From NCBI GenBank assembly GCA_003224195.1, contig QHYP01000080.1, forward strand, positions 1 to 6,856: a stretch of DNA of 6,856 bases, read 5' to 3'. The translations under genes were made by a program, and so were the position numbers. Positions 1 through 6,607 of this stretch are shown piece by piece. The DNA comes from Acidobacteriota bacterium (GTDB lineage: Bacteria; Acidobacteriota; Terriglobia; Acidiferrales; UBA7541). The notes under the pieces were generated by a model. The model saw only the letters and a program-made list of their open reading frames with translations. It was not told where the DNA came from and ran no database searches. The number at the start of each line of letters is the position of its first letter. Position 1 is the stretch's first letter.

Positions 1-1
1 A

Positions 2-1306
2 GCGATCAGCACCAACGGCGACTTGTTCATTGTGCCGGTGGGCGGCGGCGAGCCGAAACGGATTACTTCACAAACAGGCTTCGACGGCAACCCCGTCTTT
101 TCGCCCGATGGCCGGTACATCGCCTATCACGCACAACTCGCCGCCGGGTATGAATCGGACCGGTGGCGCGTAATGCTCTACGACCGTCAGGCAGGGAAAA
201 GCGAGAATCTTTCCGAAGGGTTTGACCGGAGCGCAAACGAGCTGGGTTGGTCGGCGGATAGCAAGACGATTTACTTTGTTGCTGAGGACGAGACGCTGGA
301 GCCGATCTACGCGATGACGGCGCGGACAGGAGCAGAGCCGAAGAAGATCGTGGCGGAAGGATTCAACGGCAACCTGGGGGTAAGCAGCGACGGGAAGATG
401 CTGGTCTTCACGCGGTCGAGCCTGACGACACCGGCGGAGGTTTTTGCGGCGTCGAGCGACGGCAGGAATGTGCGGCAGCTCACGCATCACAATGACGCCA
501 TTCTGGCCGCGCTGGAAACGAACGCGCCCGAGACGTTCTGGTTCCCAGGAGCGGGCGGAACGCGCGTGCAAGCAATGTTGATCCGGCCGCCGAGATTTGA
601 CGCATCCAAGAAATATCCGCTACTCGTGCTGTTGCACGGAGGGCCGCAGACGATGTGGACCAACTCGTGGGGATACCGGTGGAACGCGCAGGTATTTTCG
701 GCGCCGGGCTACGTGACGCTGATGATCAACCGGCGTGGCTCGACCGGTTACGGACAGAAATTCACCGACGAGATCACGAACGATTGGGGCGGCAAAGCGT
801 ATGAGGACGTGATGAAAGGCGTTGACTACACAATTGCGAAATATCCATTTGTGGACAGCACGCGAATGGCTGCGGCGGGCGGCTCCTACGGGGGTTACAT
901 GGCGAATTGGATCGCGACGCATACCGGCCGATTCAAGGCGCTGATCAGCCACGCAGGGGTGTACAACAAACCGGCCATGTATGGCTCGACAGAAGAGTTG
1001 TGGTTCGAAGAACACGACATGCAGGGCACCCCGTGGACGAACCCGGAGAGCTACCGGAAGTGGTCGCCACTGACGTATGCCGGAGAGCTGGGCAAATACA
1101 AGACGCCAACGCTGGTCATCGCCGGCGAGCGGGACTATCGCGTGCCCTACACACAAAGCCTGGAATTTTTCTCGGCGCTACAGAGGCAGGAGGTGGCTTC
1201 AAGACTAGTGGTTTTCCCGGACGAAGGGCACTGGATTTCGAAGCCGCAGAACAGCCAGTTCTGGTACAAGACATTTCTGGATTGGCTGGCGACGTATTTG
1301 AAGTGA
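2..1306 (+). CDS. S9 family (DPP5-like) prolyl oligopeptidase, 5'-truncated
   Basis: This is a serine peptidase of family S9 that probably removes dipeptides or acyl-amino acids from short peptides, most likely in the periplasm by analogy with DPP5. The frame is open from base 2 to a TGA at 1304-1306 (434 residues seen). The TTG at 23 is internal, so the true start lies left of the window. Residues 1 to about 150 are the end of a beta-propeller with PD40-type repeats (SPDG at 34-37, SADS at 84-87, SSDG at 128-131). The rest is the alpha/beta-hydrolase domain. It has the HGGPQ oxyanion-region motif from residue 212, the nucleophile Ser295 in GGSYGGYM, Asp378 in GERDYR and His410 in DEGHW, so the triad is intact. 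The WGYRWNAQ, NRRGSTGYGQ and DWGGKAYEDV stretches resemble dipeptidyl peptidase 5. Full-length relatives have roughly 680-700 residues, so some 250 N-terminal residues are outside. The family is certain; the DPP5 subtype is likely. There is no visible functional link to the sugar-acid genes. Confidence 0.93.
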   Translation, partial: AISTNGDLFIVPVGGGEPKRITSQTGFDGNPVFSPDGRYIAYHAQLAAGYESDRWRVMLYDRQAGKSENLSEGFDRSANELGWSADSKTIYFVAEDETLEPIYAMTARTGAEPKKIVAEGFNGNLGVSSDGKMLVFTRSSLTTPAEVFAASSDGRNVRQLTHHNDAILAALETNAPETFWFPGAGGTRVQAMLIRPPRFDASKKYPLLVLLHGGPQTMWTNSWGYRWNAQVFSAPGYVTLMINRRGSTGYGQKFTDEITNDWGGKAYEDVMKGVDYTIAKYPFVDSTRMAAAGGSYGGYMANWIATHTGRFKALISHAGVYNKPAMYGSTEELWFEEHDMQGTPWTNPESYRKWSPLTYAGELGKYKTPTLVIAGERDYRVPYTQSLEFFSALQRQEVASRLVVFPDEGHWISKPQNSQFWYKTFLDWLATYLK

Positions 1307-1451
1307 CGAAACGTCATGAGTGAATCGCACCGACCAGATATACTTGTTCCGGTTTGGGCGAGCATTCACCGGCGACTCCTTTAGAAAATACGAAAATCTC
1401 CATTTGACGCTCCCGCGAAGCGTAGAAACCCTTTAGGCCAAGCGGTCATCC

Positions 1452-2204
1452 ATGCTAGGACTTAGCTACCTTTATTATCCTTGGGGCTTTCTGGTGCAGA
1501 TCATTGCGCTGGTGCACTTCGTGCGCCGGCGACCGGAGACCTACTGGTTCTATATCATTTTATTCGGAGGCTTTCTGGGCGCGGCGGTCTACATTTTCGC
1601 GGAGGTGATTCCCGATGCTGCCGTACTCCGCGGCGCATTCCAAAGCTTTGGGCGGAGGTCGCGCATTCAAGCCATCGAGACACAAATCTTGGACAACCCA
1701 TCCGCGGGAAATTACGAAGAACTCGGCGAACTTTGCTTCGAGCAAAAGGAGTACTCCAGAGCGCGGGATGGCTTCAGCAAGGCAATCGCTTTGCGGAGCG
1801 ACTCGCCGTATACGTTCTATCATCGCGCGCAATGTTCGTTGGCGCTCGATGACCTGGGGGCGGCAATCCCGGATCTGGAACACGTTGTCGCCAGTGATGC
1901 GAAATTCGACTACTATCGCGCTGCCGGCTTATTGGCCGACGCGTATGCGCGCACGGGACGGATTGACCAGGCTGAGGGTCTATTTTCAGAAGTGATCCAG
2001 TTTTCTACGACCCCGGAGACACTCTACAATTACGCGCGCTTTCTGAAGCTGCAGAATCGCCACGAGCAGGCCAGAGAATGGGCGCAGAAGCTCTTGGCGA
2101 AGAAACGCACACTCCCTCGGTACATGCAGCGGATCGAACGGCCGTGGTTCCGCAAAGGCACAGCCCTGGTCAAGGAACTGGCCGCCAGCCGTCCACGCGA
2201 ATAA
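1452..2204 (+). CDS. Membrane-anchored TPR repeat protein
   Basis: This 250-residue protein probably acts as a membrane-tethered scaffold for protein-protein contacts; its partner is unknown. The N-terminus has two hydrophobic segments, at about residues 8-24 and 31-53, separated by the basic turn VRRRPE. The pattern resembles the PLDc_N-type two-helix module (a hydrophobic stretch ending in basic residues, then an aromatic-rich second helix). From about residue 84 to 219 there are roughly four degenerate TPR units: NYEELGELCFEQKEYSRA near 87-104, a second near 118-151, ADAYARTGRIDQAEGLF near 162-178, and YNYARFLKLQNRHEQA near 192-207. The C-terminus is basic. The ATG at 1452 is preferred because it places the hydrophobic segment directly at the N-terminus. 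No good Shine-Dalgarno sequence precedes it, so the start is somewhat uncertain. It lies 145 bases after the peptidase and may be independently transcribed. I know of similar membrane-module plus TPR proteins in other bacteria but of no assigned function. Confidence 0.8.
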   Translation: MLGLSYLYYPWGFLVQIIALVHFVRRRPETYWFYIILFGGFLGAAVYIFAEVIPDAAVLRGAFQSFGRRSRIQAIETQILDNPSAGNYEELGELCFEQKEYSRARDGFSKAIALRSDSPYTFYHRAQCSLALDDLGAAIPDLEHVVASDAKFDYYRAAGLLADAYARTGRIDQAEGLFSEVIQFSTTPETLYNYARFLKLQNRHEQAREWAQKLLAKKRTLPRYMQRIERPWFRKGTALVKELAASRPRE

Positions 2205-2314
2205 GATCGCTTACGGCCGCTTCTTCCCTGCTGACGTGAGGACGAAAATAAATTTCTTCCGGATTGTAAGTGCCGTATTTGGCCGCACGCTGACAATAGC
2301 CGTGGACGGTCGTT

Positions 2315-3559
2315 TCAAAACTCCGGTTGAGCCGACATGGCCTCTTCGAGCGTGATTCGCTGCTTGCGGCGATAAGACAGGTTTGCCATGTGCGCGGCGA
2401 TTGCGGAACGGTAGCCAATTTCGACGGTAGCGTTCGGCGTTTTGCGCGAGCGAATGCAGTCAATCCAGTTGGCCATGTGATTTTGGGTGCGACTCTCGCC
2501 CGTGAGCGCAGCGCCCTCGGGGCGATTGACCTTCTCGGGGTAGTACCGAATGGATTCCGCAGATCTGCCGGAGACCATATCGTTCGCACCCGCGACGTGT
2601 TCCACGGTGCCATCGCTGCCCAAAAGTCGCTCGCCCAAACCATAGCGGCTATTGCTGAAAGTGGATTGCCAGGTAACGACAACGTCGCCAGGAAAGTCGA
2701 GCGTGACCACAATCGTGTCCGGCACTTCGCGGCCGTCTTTTTCGGAGAAAACGCCGCCGGACATATACGCCGCTGCCGGCAGAGGCAGATCCAGCGCGGA
2801 CATGATCCAGGCGATCTGATGCACCATGTTTTCCGTCACGTTTCCGCCGGAGAATTCCCAATACAGCCTCCAATTCATGAATCGGAAGCCATCGAAGGGG
2901 CGCTCCGGTCTTCCGTTCAGAAAAGCCTTCCAATTCACATTCTCTGCCGTGCAGTCGGGAGGCACCGCACGCACCCACTGGCCCTTGCCGCGGGGCGTGT
3001 TGCGGCTCATCCAGGACTCGACTTGCGTGATTTTCCCGACGATTCCATCCTTGATCCACTTGCGTGCGTCTGCCAAGGACCCGGAACTCTCATGTTGCAG
3101 TCCGATCTGAATCACGCGGTCGGATTTTGTTGCGGCCGCCCGGCATTGTTCCGCTTCCGGGATCGACCAAGTCATGGTTTTCTCAGAGTAGAGGTCCTTT
3201 CCGGCGGCCAGCGCATCCAAGAAATGTCGCGCATGAATGTGCAATGGGCTGGCGACGAGAACGCCGTCAATGTCCTTCATGTCCAGCAAGCGGCGATGGT
3301 CGTCGAGCGTCTGAATCTCAGGCGCCAACTTTTTCGCTTCTTCGCGGCGGCGGGAGTAAATATCCGCGATCGCCACGAGCTGGACGTTCGGAACTCGCAA
3401 CACCTCGTGCAAAAGTTCCTGGCCGCGTCCGCCCACGCCGATCATCCCCACGCGAACACGATCGTTCGCGCCGAGCGCTCGCGCAGCCGGGCCGGCGGCC
3501 AGAACTGCCGCGCCCATCGCGGCGTCTTTTAAGAATTCGCGTCGTGAGTTGGTTGCCAT
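2315..3559 (-). CDS. Tat-exported Gfo/Idh/MocA family oxidoreductase
   Basis: This is an NAD(P)-dependent oxidoreductase of the glucose-fructose oxidoreductase / inositol dehydrogenase / MocA family, 414 residues; the substrate is unknown but is probably a sugar or sugar acid. The N-terminus carries a twin-arginine signal, SRREFLK at residues 5-11, a hydrophobic alanine-rich stretch (13-28) and a possible signal-peptidase site after Ala28 (A-R-A). The Rossmann fold starts at about 35, with the dinucleotide loop GVGGRG at 41-46 and acidic D67 after the second strand. The family's usual EKP motif reads EKT (126-128). The putative catalytic His247 sits in E-N-M-V-H where many relatives have D-x-x-x-H. 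The C-terminal domain is complete. An in-frame ATG 23 codons upstream (3628) was rejected because the start at 3559 gives a canonical Tat leader and has an AAGGGGGA ribosome site. It is the last gene of the apparent operon, 49 bases after the TIM-barrel gene. Zymomonas GFOR shows that such enzymes can be exported with the cofactor bound. The family is certain; the substrate is not. Confidence 0.93.
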   Translation of the reverse strand: MATNSRREFLKDAAMGAAVLAAGPAARALGANDRVRVGMIGVGGRGQELLHEVLRVPNVQLVAIADIYSRRREEAKKLAPEIQTLDDHRRLLDMKDIDGVLVASPLHIHARHFLDALAAGKDLYSEKTMTWSIPEAEQCRAAATKSDRVIQIGLQHESSGSLADARKWIKDGIVGKITQVESWMSRNTPRGKGQWVRAVPPDCTAENVNWKAFLNGRPERPFDGFRFMNWRLYWEFSGGNVTENMVHQIAWIMSALDLPLPAAAYMSGGVFSEKDGREVPDTIVVTLDFPGDVVVTWQSTFSNSRYGLGERLLGSDGTVEHVAGANDMVSGRSAESIRYYPEKVNRPEGAALTGESRTQNHMANWIDCIRSRKTPNATVEIGYRSAIAAHMANLSYRRKQRITLEEAMSAQPEF

Positions 3560-3566
3560 ATGTTTG

Positions 3567-3574
3567 TCCCCCTT
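3567..3574 (-). promoter_or_regulatory. Ribosome binding site for the Gfo/Idh/MocA gene
   Basis: Read on the minus strand the bases are AAGGGGGA, followed by a seven-base spacer and the ATG at 3559. This purine-rich Shine-Dalgarno-like site decides the start codon in favour of 3559 over the upstream ATG at 3628. Confidence 0.7.
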
Positions 3575-3608
3575 AGAATGGCTTTCAAGAAAATCGTTAT
3601 GAATGTTT

Positions 3609-4529
3609 TTACTTCGCGGCCGCTGCACGAAGGTATTGCGTCACGACCCGAGCAAAATCCGCGATGGCTATTTCCGGCTCCTCAATTTCGGGATGCCAGG
3701 CTTTTTCCCATTCGAAGGAGTAGTAGCCCGAATATCCAGCCTCGGCCAGCAACCCCACCTGGCGCTTGACGGGCACGTCACCGCGGCCGGTAAGAACGTA
3801 ATGATCCGCCCCACCCTCGATTCGCGAGTCCTTCAAGTGAGTGTGGCGGATGTATTTGCCGAGCCGGGTGACGCTGATCGCTGGATCTTCCTTGCCTTCG
3901 ACATAAGTATTATGCGCATCCCAGAGCAACGCGACGTGCGGCGAGCCGGCCTTTTCGAGGATCTCGCCCAGCGCAGGTGAATCGGTGAAGTCGCCGTGCG
4001 ATTCGAGCAAAACCGTGACGTTCTTTGGACCGGCATACTCGCCGAGTTCGTGGAGGCCGGCCGCAATATGCTGGAGCGCCGCCGCGCGCGGGCCGAGCAG
4101 CTTGTTGCCGAAAACGCGGACGTAGGGAGCGCCAATCTGCTCGGCAAGGTCAATGAATCGCCGCGCGTCGGCAAGTTGCTGCTCGTGCTGCTGCGAATCG
4201 ACATCGTGCAGGTTGGCCGAACTGCTCACGCAGGAGATGCGCAGCCCGCGCGCGGCAATCTCTTTCTTGGACTGCTCGATGCGGGCCGGAGCAAATTCGG
4301 GACGGGAGGGCAAATCCATGGTCCCCATGAGCCCGCGAAGCTCGACGGCGGCAAAGCCGTTCTGCTGCGCGAAGTCGAGAATCTTGAGCCAGTCCCAGGA
4401 AGGGCAGCCGAGCGTCGAAAAGCCGATCGGCAGGCGTTCGCCGGCAGCGCGCAGGTTGGTTGGCAGCGCCGCCAGAGCCATGACCAGGCGCTGAAGAAAC
4501 TTCCGCCGAGCTATGTGCGTCGTCAACAT
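3609..4529 (-). CDS. Sugar phosphate isomerase/epimerase (AP-endonuclease-2 TIM barrel), Tat-like leader
   Basis: This 306-residue TIM-barrel protein belongs to the xylose-isomerase-like / sugar phosphate isomerase-epimerase superfamily, whose members interconvert ketoses or related compounds with a divalent metal. The likely metal ligands are all present: Glu176 (LLESHGD), Asp204 (WDAHN), His231 within HTHLKD (229-234), and Glu273 (SFEWE). The phosphate/substrate-loop equivalent GRGDVP is at 248-253. The N-terminus has a twin-arginine motif, ARRKFLQR at residues 7-14, followed by a short hydrophobic stretch (15-23), so Tat export is plausible. The hydrophobic core is short and no ideal A-x-A cleavage site is seen, so the protein might stay anchored or not be exported. 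The ATG at 4529 is chosen to keep that leader, although the nearest GGAA is 14 bases upstream and is a weak ribosome site. The gene lies 43 bases after the SDR and 49 before the Gfo gene. The substrate cannot be named; keto-sugar or inosose chemistry is possible. Confidence 0.88.
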   Translation of the reverse strand: MLTTHIARRKFLQRLVMALAALPTNLRAAGERLPIGFSTLGCPSWDWLKILDFAQQNGFAAVELRGLMGTMDLPSRPEFAPARIEQSKKEIAARGLRISCVSSSANLHDVDSQQHEQQLADARRFIDLAEQIGAPYVRVFGNKLLGPRAAALQHIAAGLHELGEYAGPKNVTVLLESHGDFTDSPALGEILEKAGSPHVALLWDAHNTYVEGKEDPAISVTRLGKYIRHTHLKDSRIEGGADHYVLTGRGDVPVKRQVGLLAEAGYSGYYSFEWEKAWHPEIEEPEIAIADFARVVTQYLRAAAAK

Positions 4530-4572
4530 ACGTGCGCGCGAAATTCCGCTATCCGCATTCTTGAACCGCCAA

Positions 4573-5370
4573 CTATTGATTCACTCCGCTCGCCAGCATC
4601 CCGCCATCCACGCGGAGAATTTCTCCGGTGATGAAAGATGCGGCGTCCGAAGCAAGAAATACCGCCGCGCCAGCCAACTCTTCCACTTTGCCAAAACGCT
4701 TCATGGGCGTGCGCAAGAGAAACTCCTGCCCCCGCGGCGTGCCGTCCAATAGTTTCTCATTCAGAGCCGTGCGAAACACCCCTGGCGCGATCGCGTTCAC
4801 GCAAACGCCATGCGGGGCCCACTCGATGGCCAGTGATTTCGTCAGCGCAGCCACTCCCGCTTTGCTCGCGCAATACGCCGCCACTTCCTGAAGCGCGCGG
4901 AAGGACGCAATCGAAGCGATATTGATGATTCGCCCGTAGCGGCGTTCGATCATGTGACGCCCAAAAACCTGGCACGCCCGGAGCGTTCCCGAGAGATTGG
5001 TATCCATGATGTCGTCCCAGTCGGACTCGGAAAAATCCAGCGTCGATGCGCGCTTCGTGCGCCCGGCTGAGTTGACCAGGATGTCCACCTTTCCCAGCGC
5101 TTTCACACTGGAGTCGAGAAGTTTTTCGAGCGAGCCGCGTTCGGATACATCCGAAGTCATGCGCAAAGAGCGCCGCCCGCGCGCTTCGATTTCGCGGGCC
5201 GCCGCATCGACCTGCTCCTGCCGGCGCGAAGTGGCGACTACATCCGCGCCGGCCTCCGCAAGCCCGTGGGCGACGGCCCGGCCGATGCCGGAGGTGCCGC
5301 CAATGACTACCGCAACCTTCCCCGTCAAATCCAAGGGAGCGTAGGACACGGTCCGTCTCACCAGTTCCAC
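4573..5370 (-). CDS. SDR family NAD(P)-dependent oxidoreductase
   Basis: This is a classical short-chain dehydrogenase/reductase, up to 265 residues, reversibly oxidising a hydroxyl group of a small molecule in the cytoplasm. It has the nucleotide-binding loop GGTSGIG (24-30), Asp74, NSAG (100-103), catalytic Asn125, Ser153, Tyr166 and Lys170 (YCASK), and the C-terminal ITGEILRVDGG (247-257). The usual Thr before the glycine motif is Ile23. The pair Arg49-Arg50 after the second strand hints at NADP(H) preference, an inference only. The start is ambiguous: three in-frame GTG codons lie at 5370, 5361 and 5349. The first overlaps manD by 13 bases, the second forms a 4-base GTGA overlap with its stop, and the third gives a typical short N-terminus. 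Beside a mannonate dehydratase it could be a fructuronate/mannonate oxidoreductase, a gluconate 5-dehydrogenase, or a reductase of 2-keto-3-deoxy-gluconate-type compounds. The sequence resembles the general gluconate-5-dehydrogenase-like group more than KduD. The family is certain; the substrate is open. Confidence 0.93.
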   Translation of the reverse strand: MELVRRTVSYAPLDLTGKVAVVIGGTSGIGRAVAHGLAEAGADVVATSRRQEQVDAAAREIEARGRRSLRMTSDVSERGSLEKLLDSSVKALGKVDILVNSAGRTKRASTLDFSESDWDDIMDTNLSGTLRACQVFGRHMIERRYGRIINIASIASFRALQEVAAYCASKAGVAALTKSLAIEWAPHGVCVNAIAPGVFRTALNEKLLDGTPRGQEFLLRTPMKRFGKVEELAGAAVFLASDAASFITGEILRVDGGMLASGVNQ

Positions 5371-6560
5371 ATCGTGCCGTCGAGTTTGCGGTTCACGGGC
5401 AGATACGCTCGCTCGTACGGAAACTTTGCAGCCAGCTTTTCGTCGTACTCCACACCATGCCCCGGTTTTTCCCCGGGATGCAGATAACTGTCTTTAAAGA
5501 AGTAGGCGTGCGGGAAGACTTCATCAGTCTCCTTCGCGTGGCGCATGTATTCCTGAATTCCGAAATTGCTGACAGAAATATCGAAATGCAGCGCCGCCCC
5601 CATTGTCACCGGTGACAGATCGGTGGCACCATGGCAGCCGGTCTGCACGTGGTACATCTCCGCGAAAGCGGCAATCTTCTTCAATGGCGTGATACCACCG
5701 CCGCGAACAACCGTCATGCGCAAATAATCGATCAATTGCTCGGTGATCAGAAGATTGGCGTCCCAAACGGTATCAAAGATTTCGCCGACGGCAAGAGGCG
5801 TAGTGGTGTGCTGGCGAATAAGACGGAATCCCTCCTGTAGCTCCGCGGTCACGGCGTCCTCGAGCCAAAACAGGTGAAACGGTTCGAGATCCTTCCCGAG
5901 TCGCGCCGCCTGGATGGGCGTCAGGCGGTGATGCGCGTCGTGAAGCAAATGGACGTCGTCGCCGTAGCGCAAGCGCAGCGCCTCGAACAATTTCGGGGCT
6001 TGAAGGAGATACTTCTCCGAACACCAGACATTCTCAGGGCCCCTTTCCGCCGGTTCATAAAACATCTTGTCCTTGGAAACGCCGTAAGTGCCCGGCAAAC
6101 CCGGCACGCCGGATTGGGCTCGCACGGCCAGATAACCCATCTCGATAAACTTGCCAACTTCGTCCACCGTTTCCGGGATGTCGCGGCCGTTGGCATGGCC
6201 ATACACCATGACTCCAGTGCGGCTCTTTCCGCCCAGGAGATTGTAAAGAGGCGTGTTGAGCGCCTTACCTTTGATGTCCCAGAGCGCCATATCCACGGCG
6301 GCAATCGCACTCATGGTGACTGGTCCTTTTCGCCAGTAGGCGCCGCGATAGAGATATTGCCAGATATCTTCGGTCTGAAATGGGTCGCGTCCGATGAGAC
6401 AAGGAATCAGATGGTCCGTCAGGTAACTGGCGACGGCGAGTTCGCGCCCGTTCAAAGTGCAATCTCCGAGCCCGTAGATTCCTTCGTCGGTGTAGATTTT
6501 GAGAGTGACAAAATTTCTTCCGGGGGAACAGACAAAGACTTTGGCGTCTTTGATTTTCAT
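5358..6560 (-). CDS. manD: D-mannonate dehydratase, enolase superfamily (ManD)
   Basis: ManD removes water from D-mannonate to give 2-keto-3-deoxy-D-gluconate, a central step of hexuronate breakdown in the cytoplasm. The 400-residue protein closely follows my recollection of Novosphingobium aromaticivorans ManD (402 residues), with CPGRNFVTLK-like, GDCTLNGREL and YRGAYWRKGPVTM stretches and the C-terminal DGTMWNW. The catalytic Arg147 and Tyr159 are present. With a two-residue offset so are the Mg ligands Asp208, Glu234 and Glu260, the acid His210, and Arg281, His310 and Glu337. The residue corresponding to Ala314 of characterised enzymes is Ala312 (CHGATD), which I recall as the marker of the efficient D-mannonate-specific group rather than the low-activity RspA-like group. 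The ATG at 6560 is chosen over an upstream start at 6653 because the extra 31 residues do not look like protein and GGGGGA stands just before this ATG. It overlaps the SDR start by 13 bases, which indicates co-transcription. The family call is very firm. Confidence 0.95.
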   Translation of the reverse strand: MKIKDAKVFVCSPGRNFVTLKIYTDEGIYGLGDCTLNGRELAVASYLTDHLIPCLIGRDPFQTEDIWQYLYRGAYWRKGPVTMSAIAAVDMALWDIKGKALNTPLYNLLGGKSRTGVMVYGHANGRDIPETVDEVGKFIEMGYLAVRAQSGVPGLPGTYGVSKDKMFYEPAERGPENVWCSEKYLLQAPKLFEALRLRYGDDVHLLHDAHHRLTPIQAARLGKDLEPFHLFWLEDAVTAELQEGFRLIRQHTTTPLAVGEIFDTVWDANLLITEQLIDYLRMTVVRGGGITPLKKIAAFAEMYHVQTGCHGATDLSPVTMGAALHFDISVSNFGIQEYMRHAKETDEVFPHAYFFKDSYLHPGEKPGHGVEYDEKLAAKFPYERAYLPVNRKLDGTMWNW

Positions 6561-6564
6561 TCCG

Positions 6565-6571
6565 TTCCCCC
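6565..6571 (-). promoter_or_regulatory. Ribosome binding site for manD
   Basis: On the minus strand GGGGGAA stands four bases before the ATG at 6560. It supports this start, which also coincides with the conserved N-terminus MKI of ManD proteins. The site is close to the start codon but plausible. Confidence 0.6.
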
Positions 6572-6607
6572 AGCACACCGGGTCACGCCGCAAAGCGCCG
6601 CGAACAA

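Noticed and set aside
620..1156. 178-codon open frame on the minus strand
   Set aside because: It is antisense to the catalytic domain of the S9 peptidase and has no recognisable motif.
1304..1316. Short hairpin TGACG-AAA-CGTCA at the peptidase stop codon
   Set aside because: The stem is only five base pairs and no T-run follows, so it is not supportable as a terminator.
1316..1384. 22-residue small open frame (ATG to TAG) after the peptidase
   Set aside because: There is no convincing ribosome site and no recognisable sequence; short frames of this size are expected by chance.
1404..1437. Possible promoter with TTGACG as -35 box ahead of the TPR gene
   Set aside because: No acceptable -10 box stands 16-18 bases downstream, so the match is probably chance.
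2327..3532. 401-codon open frame on the plus strand
   Set aside because: It lies wholly antisense to the Gfo/Idh/MocA gene. The translation shows no family motif and is the usual mirror frame of a G+C-rich gene.
3560..3628. 23-codon N-terminal extension of the Gfo gene
   Set aside because: It would bury the twin-arginine signal inside the protein and overlap the end of the upstream gene; the ATG at 3559 has a good ribosome site.
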